This document shows, piece by piece, positions 8,338 to 16,549 of a DNA stretch of 64,000 nt (positions are counted from its first letter, which is position 1; the number at the start of each line of letters is the position of its first letter). A model generated the notes under the pieces. It was not told the DNA's origin. It saw nothing but the letters and a program-made list of their open reading frames with translations, and did not search any database. This DNA comes from Frigoribacterium sp. (GTDB lineage Bacteria; Actinomycetota; Actinomycetes; Actinomycetales; Microbacteriaceae). The stretch covers positions 1-64,000 of the forward strand of contig JANYIZ010000201.1 in assembly GCA_025408445.1 (NCBI GenBank), read 5' to 3'. Position numbers and translations under genes: made by a program.

Positions 8338-8681
8338 TCGGACGCAGGAGGCGCCGGGGTGGCGACAGTGAGCAGAATGACACTGTCTTCGACCGCGTCG
8401 AGGGCATGCCGACCGTCCGGCACGGTCAGGAGATCGCCTGGAGAACCGTTCCACTCCGCGGACCCGGCACGCAACAGCACCCGCCCGAGAAGGACCTGCA
8501 CCGTCGCTTCCCCCGGGTTCTCGTGCTCCGATAGCGATTCCCCGGACCGCAGAGCGATCAGGGTTTGCCGGAGGTGATGTTCGTGACCGCCGAACACGGT
8601 CTCCGCGCTTCGCCCGCTAGAGGCCCGCTTGGCTTGGTTCAAGTGATGCCGGCCCAACGCGATCAACGACACTTTCTGCAT
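8334..8681 (-). CDS. Small cupin-domain protein
   Basis: 115 residues forming one double-stranded beta-helix. The cupin pattern is partly visible as SEHENPGEATVQVLLGRVLLRAG, then SPGDLLTVPDGRHALDAVEDSVIL. The first motif keeps His and Glu but not the full metal site, so metal binding is uncertain. A strong GGGAGG site lies 8 bases before the ATG at 8681, which shares one base with the stop of the DUF488 gene (TAATG). It is the last gene of a three-gene minus-strand operon. Its function is unknown; such small cupins often act as sensors or in redox stress. Confidence 0.8.
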   Translation of the reverse strand: MQKVSLIALGRHHLNQAKRASSGRSAETVFGGHEHHLRQTLIALRSGESLSEHENPGEATVQVLLGRVLLRAGSAEWNGSPGDLLTVPDGRHALDAVEDSVILLTVATPAPPASD

Positions 8682-9121
8682 TACGACACCTCCCGGTCAT
8701 CAGCAGCCGCCCGCGCGGCGACAGGCGTGTGAAAGCGGTTGACAGCAAGCGGCACCTCGGCGACCAAGACCGCTACCAAGACGGCGGCCTCGCTGATCTC
8801 GAACGCTCTCGAGGCGGTGACCACGGTCAGGTTCCCATGCCGGGCAACCGCGAAAAGGTGCGACGTGATCCTCACCCGCACCGGATCCGCAAGCTCTGCC
8901 CGATACCGGGCCGAGAACTCATCAAACAGGTCCGGGTCATGCCCGTACCACTTCCGCAGATCGGTCGACGGGGCGACATCCTTCTGCCACTCATCAAAGT
9001 CAGCCCGCTGCTTGGTCAATCCCCGCGGCCACAACCGGTCCACCAGCACCCTCGTCCCGTCCCCCCGCATCCTCGGGTCGTAGGCACGTCCGACACGCAC
9101 TCGATGAGCACTGACACTCAT
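8681..9121 (-). CDS. DUF488 family protein (YeaO-like)
   Basis: 146 residues with the family signature GDGTRVLVDRLWPRGLTK near the N-terminus, followed by WQKDVAPSTDLRKWYGHDPDLFDEFSARYRAEL. The conserved DRLWPRG and the W-x-K-x-(A/L)-P-S segments are intact. The usual C-terminal VT..A..EISEAAVL continuation is present. The biochemical role of the family is not established. Its start is coupled by ATGA to a small upstream gene and its stop to the cupin gene, so the three are made together. The cassette position and stress-related neighbours suggest a stress role, which is inference. Confidence 0.85.
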   Translation of the reverse strand: MSVSAHRVRVGRAYDPRMRGDGTRVLVDRLWPRGLTKQRADFDEWQKDVAPSTDLRKWYGHDPDLFDEFSARYRAELADPVRVRITSHLFAVARHGNLTVVTASRAFEISEAAVLVAVLVAEVPLAVNRFHTPVAARAAADDREVS

Positions 9122-9324
9122 CGGAGCATCCCCGTCCGACTCGCGCTGCTGGCCCGCTGGCAGGAAGCACCCGGGGCCTTCTTCCCCCGCACGAGACCAG
9201 AGTCGAGGCCCGCGAGGGATACCTGCCCGGCGTCGTCAACGTCTTCCATCTGGATGGACACGCCAGGGCAGCAGGACCCGCGCAGGATCTCCCTTACAGA
9301 ATCTCTTCGCTCGAATTGGGACAT
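9118..9324 (-). CDS. Small uncharacterised protein with a Cys-Cys pair
   Basis: 68 residues from the ATG at 9324 (a GTG at 9345 would add seven). It contains a Cys-Cys pair in LRGSCCPGVSI, then a VEDVDDAGQ-like acidic stretch and a third cysteine in PGASCQRASS. I do not recognise the family. It is kept as a gene because its stop overlaps the DUF488 start as ATGA, the same coupling used by the two following genes. The three cysteines could bind metal or take part in redox chemistry. No membrane segment or signal peptide is visible. Confidence 0.5.
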   Translation of the reverse strand: MSQFERRDSVREILRGSCCPGVSIQMEDVDDAGQVSLAGLDSGLVRGKKAPGASCQRASSASRTGMLR

Positions 9325-9407
9325 AGCCCCAGTCTGACGACCCACACGTCGTCACACTATGACCAACGTCACATCTCACAACCGCGCATACGGGGGCTAT
9401 TTTAAGA

Positions 9408-9437
9408 ACGAACGTGTACGACACGAACACGTTCGTG
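9408..9437. promoter_or_regulatory. Palindromic operator upstream of the TetR/exporter operon
   Basis: ACGAACGTGT (9408-9417) and ACACGTTCGT (9427-9436) form a perfect 10-bp inverted repeat with a 9-base spacer. A tighter overlapping dyad, CACGAAC-AC-GTTCGTG, lies at 9422-9437. It ends 14 bases before the regulator start, which fits autorepression by the encoded TetR protein. Confidence 0.65.
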
Positions 9438-9450
9438 ATACGATTCGACC

Positions 9451-10149
9451 ATGATGTCTGAGATTCGACACACGAAACCGATCAGTCGACGCGAGCGCCC
9501 GGCGAAGCCCGCACTGACCCGCGCCGGGATAGTGGACGCTGCCCTGGCGATCCTCGCCGAAGAGGGCCTGGGGAAGGTGACTATGCGCCGGATTGCGGCG
9601 GCGTTGGACACGGGCGCGGCATCGCTCTACGTCTACGTCCGCAATACCGAAGATCTACACGCGCAGGTGCTTGACGCCCTCCTGGGGGCCGTGAATCTCG
9701 AAGTTGGCATGGGGGGTTGGCGTGAACGCTTGGCCGCTGTTCTCTCGAGCTACACCGAGGTGTTGTTCACGTACCCGGATCTTGCCCGGATGAGCATGTC
9801 CACACACCCGAGCGGACCGAACTATCTCGGCCTGCTCGACTGGTTGCTGGCGCTGCTTCGCGAGGGCGGAATCCCCGACGCCGACGCGGCCTGGGGTGTG
9901 GACCTTCTCCTCTCGTTCGCGACCGGCACCGCCGTCGAGCACGGGCACGAAAACCCGGGGAAGGACGGTGATGATTTTTCAGCCCTTGCGGAGCAAATCG
10001 CCACCGTCGATGCTTCCGTGTTCCCTCACATCGCCCGAGTCGGCGGAGAACTCCTCTCCGGCACCGGGGATACCCGATTCCGGTGGGGACTTGACGTCCT
10101 CATCGCCGGAATCCTCCACACTAACCGCACCCCATCAGACGGGATCTGA
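9451..10149 (+). CDS. TetR-family regulator with tetracycline-repressor-type C-terminal domain
   Basis: 232 residues. The DNA-binding part is TRAGIVDAALAILAEEGLGKV followed by TMRRIAAALDTGAASLYVYVRNTEDL. The G-A-A-S-L-Y-x-Y-V recognition helix is typical of TetR-class proteins that carry the TetR_C ligand domain. Two ATGs (9451 and 9454) are possible starts and differ by one residue. A palindromic operator lies just upstream and the drug-exporter gene starts two bases after its stop, so this is the standard regulator-exporter operon induced by the exporter's substrate. The ligand cannot be read from sequence. Confidence 0.9.
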   Translation: MMSEIRHTKPISRRERPAKPALTRAGIVDAALAILAEEGLGKVTMRRIAAALDTGAASLYVYVRNTEDLHAQVLDALLGAVNLEVGMGGWRERLAAVLSSYTEVLFTYPDLARMSMSTHPSGPNYLGLLDWLLALLREGGIPDADAAWGVDLLLSFATGTAVEHGHENPGKDGDDFSALAEQIATVDASVFPHIARVGGELLSGTGDTRFRWGLDVLIAGILHTNRTPSDGI

Positions 10150-10151
10150 CC

Positions 10152-11573
10152 ATGACCACCACAACCACCACGTCTCCAAGCGGGACCGGATTATCTAACC
10201 GCCAAACCGCGATCCTGATCGTCGTGCTCCTCGCCGACGTCCTCGACCTGATGGACTCCACGATCACAAACATCGCCGCCCCCACCATTGTCCGAGAAAT
10301 CGGAGGTGGTGAAACCCTCGTGAAATGGTTGGGTGCCAGCTACGCCCTCGCCATCGGAGTTCTGCTCGTCGTCGGAGGGCGACTCGGCGACCGGTACGGC
10401 AAACGCCGCATTTTCCTCGTCGGAATCGCCGGGTTCACCTTCGCATCGCTCGTCTGCGGAGTATCCCTGGACCCGACCATGCTGATCGGCGCGCGTCTGC
10501 TGCAAGGCGGGTTCGGCGCCCTGCTCATCCCACAGGGCATCAGCATCCTCATCGGAGCACTCCGCCGTGAGCAGCTCCCTTTCGTATTCAGCCTCTTCGG
10601 ACCCGTCATGGGTGCGTCCGCTGTCCTTGGACCCATCGCTGCTGGACTCATCATCGGGGCTGACATCGGCGGCTTGACCTGGCGCCCGATGTTTTTGATC
10701 AACATTGTCCTCGGCACAATCGGGTTCATCGTCGCCTACCGCGTCCTTCCCCAGGAAGCACCGGACGCGAAGCAGTCAATTGACGGCCTCGGCGCGGGCC
10801 TTCTCGGGCTCACCATGCTCGGACTCATCTACGGTCTGATCCAAGGCTCGACCGACGGATGGGACCTCGTTCCAATCCTCAGCCTCGTCGTGGGCGTCAT
10901 CGGATTCGTGTTCTTCTGCCTCCGCCAAAGAACCGCTGCCAACCCGCTCATCCTGCCTTCCCTTCTCCGCAACCGAGGCTTCACCTCCGGGCTGATCCTC
11001 GGGCTCGCCTACTTCGCAGCGGTCAACGGGTTCGCGTACGTCGTGTCGTTGTTCTTTCAACTCCAGCTCGGACTCACCTCCACCGAAGCCGCCCTCGGTC
11101 TCGCCCCCCTGATGGTCGGAATCATCGGATCTTCCCTCATCGCCCGGCCCTTGATCCCCGCCCTGGGGCGCCGACTCGTTATCGGCGGCCTCGCCGTCAG
11201 TCTCCTCGGCGCAGCGGCCCTGTTCGTGACACTTCTCCTGACGGGCGACTATGTCAACGCGCTCTGGACAGCGCCGTCGATCCTGATCCTCGGCGCCGGG
11301 ATGGGTGCGTGCTTCAGCAGCACCTACGACGTCGCCATCGGTGACGTCGTCCCCGCCGAGGCCGGCAGCGCAAGCGGCTCCCTCAGCGCCGTCCAGCAAC
11401 TCGCCGCCGCCATCGGTTCCGCGATCGTCACCACCGTGTACTTCACCCAAGCCGCAAACCACGGAGGCATCCATGCCCTCACCGTCAGCGTCGCCGTCGT
11501 CGGCGGAATCATCTGCCTCTGCCTCGGCCTCGTCTGGCTACTGCCCAAAACCGCCCCGGACGACCACCACTAA
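10152..11573 (+). CDS. DHA2-family (EmrB/QacA-like) drug exporter
   Basis: 473 residues with about 14 hydrophobic spans. Family motifs include DLMDSTITNIAAPTI in helix 1 (motif D1), GGRLGDRYGKRRIFLVG in the first cytoplasmic loop (motif A) and RLLQGGFGALLIPQ in helix 4. These place it among proton-coupled major-facilitator multidrug exporters of the DHA2 group. It starts two bases after the TetR gene and shares its promoter. The substrate is unknown. A recombination-type 30-bp site follows about 80 bases after the stop, at the probable end of the cassette. Confidence 0.9.
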   Translation: MTTTTTTSPSGTGLSNRQTAILIVVLLADVLDLMDSTITNIAAPTIVREIGGGETLVKWLGASYALAIGVLLVVGGRLGDRYGKRRIFLVGIAGFTFASLVCGVSLDPTMLIGARLLQGGFGALLIPQGISILIGALRREQLPFVFSLFGPVMGASAVLGPIAAGLIIGADIGGLTWRPMFLINIVLGTIGFIVAYRVLPQEAPDAKQSIDGLGAGLLGLTMLGLIYGLIQGSTDGWDLVPILSLVVGVIGFVFFCLRQRTAANPLILPSLLRNRGFTSGLILGLAYFAAVNGFAYVVSLFFQLQLGLTSTEAALGLAPLMVGIIGSSLIARPLIPALGRRLVIGGLAVSLLGAAALFVTLLLTGDYVNALWTAPSILILGAGMGACFSSTYDVAIGDVVPAEAGSASGSLSAVQQLAAAIGSAIVTTVYFTQAANHGGIHALTVSVAVVGGIICLCLGLVWLLPKTAPDDHH

Positions 11574-11655
11574 CCCCAACCAGCACCGCGTCGGATCACC
11601 AAATCGCCACCCGGGGATCTGCCACCCTCTGCCGTGGCAAGAGAGAGGCTTCGCG

Positions 11656-11685
11656 TGCCTCGGAAAGCTTTAGTCTTTCGAGACT
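11656..11685. repeat. Second copy of the recombinase crossover-like site
   Basis: This 30-base stretch matches the 5146-5175 site in the same orientation. Left arm and core share CTCGGAAAGCT(C/T)TAG, and the right arm differs (CTTTCGAGACT against TTTCCGAGACG). Because it lies between two convergent genes it could also be a weak bidirectional terminator, but there is no T-run and the left half matches the remote site base for base. Confidence 0.5.
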
Positions 11686-11725
11686 CCATCCTTGCTTGGG
11701 TTGGCACGAGTTCGTCGCGCAGGCA

Positions 11726-12700
11726 TCACAATCCGGGAGTGGCAGAGCTGCGGAGTCGGTGCACGTCGATGGCGTGTCGCCGGTAATGTTGTGGAGCTTC
11801 GCCAACGATTCGTTTGAAGGCGTTGCTGAATGCGCTGTCGGATCCGTAGCCGAGTTCCGTTGCCAGGGCGCCGATCCGCACGTCTGGATCTTCCAGGGCG
11901 TGCTGCGCTAGCACCATCCGCCACCGGGTCAAATATGTCAGTGGGGGCTCACCGGCGGCACGCCGGAAACGTTCGGAGAAAACGGTGCGGGACATACCGG
12001 CTGCGGTGGCGAGTTCCGCGAGCCCCCACGGCCGTCCCGGTTCAGCGTGCATTCTGCGAAGCGCTGGCGCAAGGTCCTCGTTGGCAAGAAGACGTAACCA
12101 GCCGATGGCAGGCTGGTCCTGACCAAGGTAGGCACGCAAGACCTCTAGGAGCAGCAGTTGGGCATTCTGCCGGATCGAAAACGCCGATCCGAGACGTGTC
12201 CCGGACGCTTCCTCAAAAAGTCGTTTCACAAGCTCACTGGATCGGGACGGCGTCGGCGATGTCGCCGCAATGTGGACCATCCCTGGCAGCGCGTTCCGAA
12301 GTAGCTCGGATCCCGCAGGGCCCACCCTGATCGCCCCACCGATAAGGACATCGTCGTGATCGAGATCTGCGGTCGCAAGACTCGTCGTGTCGAAGCTGAT
12401 TTCTGGGACCAGTGAGACTGGCACGGTCCCGCCCGCCCCGCCTTCGATACGCAGGTGAGTCCGGTAGCTCAAGAGCACCACATCCCCGGGCATCAGAGTG
12501 ATCGGGCCGTTCGGACCCTCAGGCCCATCTGCCCACACGCTCGCCGTGCCAGCAACCAGAGCGATGAGTTTGAAGGGCTGCGAGAGCTCACCCTGCGATA
12601 CCCACGGACCACGCACTGCGAACCCGCCAGTCATCACCGCTTCCACCTCAACCCGCTCGAAAACGTCCGACAGGGCATCCATCCGAAGACTGTGACTCAT
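11726..12700 (-). CDS. AraC-family transcriptional regulator
   Basis: About 324 residues. The N-terminal half is a cupin-like AraC-binding domain (MDALSDVFERVEVEAVMTGG onward). The C-terminal 100 residues hold two helix-turn-helices, with GLAELATAAGMSRTVFSERF and IGALATELGYGSDSAFSNAF as recognition parts, the second ending in the family's GYxSxSAFSxAFxR signature. ATG at 12700 gives MSHSLRMDALSDVF; starts at 12718 or 12682 are possible. It is divergent from an SDR gene with a very short gap, so it probably controls that gene. This AraC subgroup often activates a neighbouring oxidoreductase. Confidence 0.88.
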   Translation of the reverse strand: MSHSLRMDALSDVFERVEVEAVMTGGFAVRGPWVSQGELSQPFKLIALVAGTASVWADGPEGPNGPITLMPGDVVLLSYRTHLRIEGGAGGTVPVSLVPEISFDTTSLATADLDHDDVLIGGAIRVGPAGSELLRNALPGMVHIAATSPTPSRSSELVKRLFEEASGTRLGSAFSIRQNAQLLLLEVLRAYLGQDQPAIGWLRLLANEDLAPALRRMHAEPGRPWGLAELATAAGMSRTVFSERFRRAAGEPPLTYLTRWRMVLAQHALEDPDVRIGALATELGYGSDSAFSNAFKRIVGEAPQHYRRHAIDVHRLRSSATPGL

Positions 12701-12773
12701 ACCCGTATTCTGACGCATGAAAAGCGGACCCCCAATTATTCCCGGTACCGGCTTCATGACGGAGACTGAAGAC

Positions 12774-13751
12774 ATGATCGAACAACAAGTACCACTCAAC
12801 ACGCCCTTCACTGCCGCCTCCACCGCGACCGACGTCCTCGCGGGCATCGACCTGGCGGGTAAGAACATCATCGTCACCGGGGGCCATAGTCGGCTCGGCA
12901 GCGAAGTCACAAGGACACTGGCCGCGGCGGGGGCGTCGGTGACCGTCGCCGCACGCGACCCGAAACGCGCCGCTACCGCTCTGGCCGATGTCGACGGTGT
13001 GCTCATCGAGCAGCTCGATTTGACAGACCCCTCCTCCGTCGATGCGTTCGTGGCTCGGTGGATCGCGACCGGCAAGCCGCTGCACATTCTCGTCAACAGC
13101 GCCGCCGTTGTGCTCAGCCCGGAATACCAGCTCGACTCCCGGGGACACGAACTGTCGTTCTCCACCTCCCACCTCGGCCACTTCCAGCTCACCCGCGGAC
13201 TCCTTCCCGCCCTGCGTAAAGCGAACGGCGCACGGGTGGTGAACGTCACCTCAGGAGCTGCACGTTTCGGTGCGATCATGTGGGACGACCTCGACCTCTC
13301 CACCGGCTACAGCACTGCAGTTGCTTACGGCCAGGCCAAGCGCGCCAATGTGCTCTTCACAATCGAACTCGACCGCCGATACGCCGACGACGCCATTCGC
13401 TCATTCGCAGCACACCCCGGTGTCATCATCGGCCCCGGGCCGCACAGCCCCGAGCGCGCCGCGTACTACCGCGCGCAGGGCCTGGTCGATGACGACGGAA
13501 ACACCATCATCGATCCCGAGGGCGGCAAGAAGACCGTCGAACAGGGCGCCGCGAACCTCGTCTTCGGGGCGGCGAGCCCGCTGCTCGACGGCATCGGCGG
13601 CGTGTACCTCAAAGACAACGACGTATCCAAGATCGACGACACCGACTACCCGCTCAATGCCACAAGTATCCCGTCCATGGCAAACTCCGCCATGCTCAAC
13701 GACGACGACGCACGCCGACTGTGGGACCTCAGCGAGCAACTCACCGCCTAG
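12774..13751 (+). CDS. Short-chain dehydrogenase/reductase with an altered glycine motif
   Basis: About 325 residues, retinol-dehydrogenase-like SDR. The coenzyme turn reads IIVTGGHSRLGSEV. The usual TGxxxGxG has Arg in place of the middle glycine, which is unusual. Other parts are present: LHILVNSAA, and the active-site YGQAK with an upstream serine in VVNVTSGAARFG. The ATG at 12774 has GGAG ten bases upstream and is favoured; ATGs at 12756 and 12717 are in frame. It is divergent from the AraC regulator and is probably its target. The substrate is unknown. Confidence 0.85.
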   Translation: MIEQQVPLNTPFTAASTATDVLAGIDLAGKNIIVTGGHSRLGSEVTRTLAAAGASVTVAARDPKRAATALADVDGVLIEQLDLTDPSSVDAFVARWIATGKPLHILVNSAAVVLSPEYQLDSRGHELSFSTSHLGHFQLTRGLLPALRKANGARVVNVTSGAARFGAIMWDDLDLSTGYSTAVAYGQAKRANVLFTIELDRRYADDAIRSFAAHPGVIIGPGPHSPERAAYYRAQGLVDDDGNTIIDPEGGKKTVEQGAANLVFGAASPLLDGIGGVYLKDNDVSKIDDTDYPLNATSIPSMANSAMLNDDDARRLWDLSEQLTA

Positions 13752-14478
13752 TCCAATTTTCGTCCGATCCAACCGTCCGATAGGTGGTCTTACCGTGTTC
13801 TGCGCACCCGACATCGAGCGATCGCACAACACTGCTGCAAGGCGGTAACCTCACAAGCTTGTGAGGCGCGTTTCGGCCGAACATCTGTGACCCGACCGAA
13901 AATCAACTGGAACCGCCGGCCGCCGGAAAGCTGAATTAAGGGCGTCGACTCCGGGCCGCGAGCTCTGGCCGACCTCGGCTGGGCCGTGGCTCAAAGCGGG
14001 CCGACGTCGCCGGTGATAGTTGTTACGTCAGCGCCCCGGCGGTGGGGTTGCAAACGAAGTTGGGGCGACCTTGCTGCCAGACCCCAACGATCTCTCGAAA
14101 AGCACTACGGAATCGTTCGACCGAGGATGCGTCGAGGTCGGCGCGCGAACGCTTCCAGAGCGGCTGAGTACCTCTTCGCGTCCAACCGTCGCTCCTCGCT
14201 CAGCAGATGATGTTGCTCTCAAGTCGACCGTACCGATAACGGTCGACAGCGGGTTTCGACTTACTGAGGTTTCGGTGGAGAGTTTCGGTGGATGTTCGCG
14301 CGGCGTGTTGCGACCTGGTGACGAGATCACCGCGCCGCGCCGAAATCGGTCGTTTTCGGCGGCACGAACTGCGGAGTATTTGTTGTCGTCGTCGTGGACC
14401 GGCGCTGGCGCGAATTCCCATCGCGCCAGCTGCGGATGAGTAAGTCCTGTTAGGGCTTGGCCGTGTGGAGGCTGAGCA
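13752..14478. other. Long intergenic stretch without a recognised gene
   Basis: About 730 bases with no supported coding region on either strand. Notable items are a perfect 18-bp palindrome CCTCACAAGCTTGTGAGG at 13849-13866 and a short direct repeat of GTTTCGGTGGA near 14270-14292. The right end carries a strong GGAGG site for the next gene. It may be the remains of the original junction of an inserted restriction gene. Confidence 0.4.
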
Positions 14479-15344
14479 GTGAGCAAGGGTTCGGAAGTGC
14501 TGCCGCTACGGGCGACTCAAACAGTCGGTTGGGCCGACTCGGCTCCCGCGGGGGCGTCGCTTGACAAAGTCTTCATCGGTCCGGACCCGGACGGACTCGG
14601 AGGCATCCAGGTCGCCGTTGCGAGCGTGACGAGCCCGCCAACTATCCAACTCCGACAGAAGCTGCACGCCCTGAGGAAGGGTAATCGGGCGATCACGCTG
14701 ATAGTCGCCGCTACGGACGGCACGAGCATCTGGCTACATGACCCAGACGCGAGTGCAGCTTGGGAACCGATGCCGGTCGACCGCGCAAGGCGCCAGCTTC
14801 AGTCGGTCCTCGATGAACCAGACTCCACAGCTGCGTCCAACCACCTCGCGGCACTGCGTCGCCAGGTGGAGGCCGGCGGTGTTGGCTGGACCAACAACGG
14901 TCTCTTCGCGAAATACCACCTTGAGCACAACGTGCCAGGTCGTCTTGATTGGGCCACAAAGAGCGAACAGGCCAAGGTGCTCCGCGATCTCCGCGGCCAG
15001 CGACTCATCGAAGCACTCGGCTTCCGCGCGACAAGCGGCCCGGGCGGCTCGCTACTCCTCACGGCCGCCCAGAGTGACTCCGACGCACCTCAGGCCGTCG
15101 CCGTGCTGCTCGACGAATCCGAGCATTTCGACGCGAAGAGCCCGCGCTATCAGCTCACCCCAATCGCCTTCGCCCTCGCGGTGGCCCAACGCCGCGAGCT
15201 GCAGTGGGTGATCGGGCTCCGCAAGGATCACATCCGGCTGTATCCGGGCAAGGACGGCATTGGTGTCGGCCAGAAGGGCCAGGTCGAAACCTACTTCGAG
15301 ATCGACCTCACCGCTATCGACGACGCCCAGATTCCGAAGAGCAC
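14479..15344 (+). pseudogene. Truncated restriction/DNA-methyltransferase-type gene, N-terminal 290 codons
   Basis: Translation starts at GTG 14479 with GGAGG eight bases upstream. The protein resembles the N-terminal part of large single-polypeptide restriction-modification (Eco57I/type IIG-like) proteins: a nuclease-like start, then GLFAKYHLEHNVPGRLDWAT, VLRDLRGQRLIEALGFRA and WVIGLRKDHIRLYPGKDGIG. Homology-like reading stops near residue 288, where the DNA becomes antisense IS21 transposase. The open frame runs on to 15471 only by chance. The methylase motifs that would confirm the family are missing, so the family is a moderately supported guess; that the gene is broken is clear. Confidence 0.55.
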
Positions 15345-15977
15345 CTTCGTGACGGCGGAGGTCAGATTGTCGTACCGGATATGTGTGGTCGGGATGCCAC
15401 CGATCGTCTCGAACGCGTCGATGTGCCCTTCGAGGAACGCCTCTTGGCCTTGTGTCGAGTACACCCGGTGAACTGCTCTGCCCGACGACGAAAGTCGGAA
15501 CACGAACATGTGGCATTTCGTTTTCACCCCGGCCAGGATCACCCACACCTCCCCGAAATCGACCTCTGCCTCCGCGCCCGGAGCGTGCCCCTGCGGGACG
15601 AACGCGTCAACCCGGCGACCGGCAGCGACCTCGATTTCTGCCCGGCGCAGCCGCACATAATCCCGCACTGTGGAGTACGACAAATCGGTTGCTTCATGCT
15701 CCTCCGCGAGGCGGGCGAGGATCCGAGTGGCAGTATGCCGTTGCTTCCGAGGCGCGGTCAGGTCCTCGGTCAACATCGCGTCGACCGCGAGTTTGAATCG
15801 GTCCAACCGCGGCGAGGACCGAACCGATGCTTTCCGGGCCGGCGGCACCGCTGATATCAGCGCCGCTCGCACTGTCCGCCGATGCACACCATGGCGACGC
15901 GCCAACTCCCGAACCGACAGGCCCTCGACCCGGGCATCCCTCCGGATCTCCGCGAACACGTCCACCCTTGACCTCAT
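15345..15977 (-). mobile_element. IS21-family IstA transposase, C-terminally truncated
   Basis: From ATG 15977 the protein begins MRSRVDVFAEIRRDARVEG, with the IstA helix-turn-helix ELARRHGVHRRTVRAAL, then YSTVRDYVRLRRAEI, the DDE-domain start GAEAEVDFGEVWVILAG and YDNLTSAVTKVLFG. At that point, near residue 211, it runs into the restriction gene read backwards. A normal IstA is about 400 to 500 residues and is followed by istB. Both the rest of istA and istB are absent, so the element is a remnant left by an insertion plus a deletion and cannot move by itself. Confidence 0.88.
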
Positions 15978-16022
15978 CCTGGCCCTCTCATCAGAAAAAC
16001 ATCATCCAGACGAGACCACCAT

Positions 16023-16115
16023 CAGGCGGGGCCAAATCGAACCGTCACAACCACCCCGGCAAGTCGCAGGCGGGGCCAAAACTAACCGCCACCCTGGGGC
16101 CACTTCAGGCTGCCA
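16023..16115. repeat. IS21 left-end multiple repeats
   Basis: CAGGCGGGGCCAAA occurs at 16023-16036 and again at 16067-16080, with a related TGGGGCCACTT near 16095. IS21-type elements carry several transposase-binding repeats at each end. Their place just upstream of the istA start supports reading this as the surviving element end. Confidence 0.55.
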
Positions 16116-16140
16116 CAACCAGTTGAGTCTGCTGCAGCAG

Positions 16141-16549
16141 CTGGGGCATATCCCAGCACCTTAGTTCGGACCGGCGCCGCCCCCTGCCGGCTGATCGCGG
16201 CCGTCCACTATCGAGGTGGCGCAACAGGTTCGCGGGCAGCGACCGCAGGCAAGCCTCTAGCGTGAAAACGGGTCACGGTCTTCACCAGGAAAAGTGACAC
16301 TGTGGCGCGCGGACGGACGCTTTTGGGCAGTCCAGCACTCAACTTAAGGCTCACTGGACCCTCAGCGGGGGCTCCTCTCGCTACAACCTAGGGGCCATGG
16401 TCGGCCTCGCGCTCCTGGATCAAGACCTCGCCGCCGGCATCGCTGGTCTATGCAAATTTGAACGCGACTCGTACCCGGCCGTTGCGCCAGACATTGATAC
16501 GTATCCGCGGAGGCCGCGGCACAACATTTGTGGGCTGTATTGCTGCCTG
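16141..16549. other. Intergenic stretch without a recognised gene
   Basis: About 400 bases between the IS21 remnant and the end of the glycosyltransferase gene. I see no supported coding region. A 12-bp palindrome CTGCTGCAGCAG lies at its left edge (16129-16140). Confidence 0.4.

Noticed and set aside
12701-13303. Extended start of the AraC regulator into the divergent SDR gene
   Set aside because: It would overlap a divergent gene by 600 bases with no homologous sequence; the regulator's family start is at 12700.
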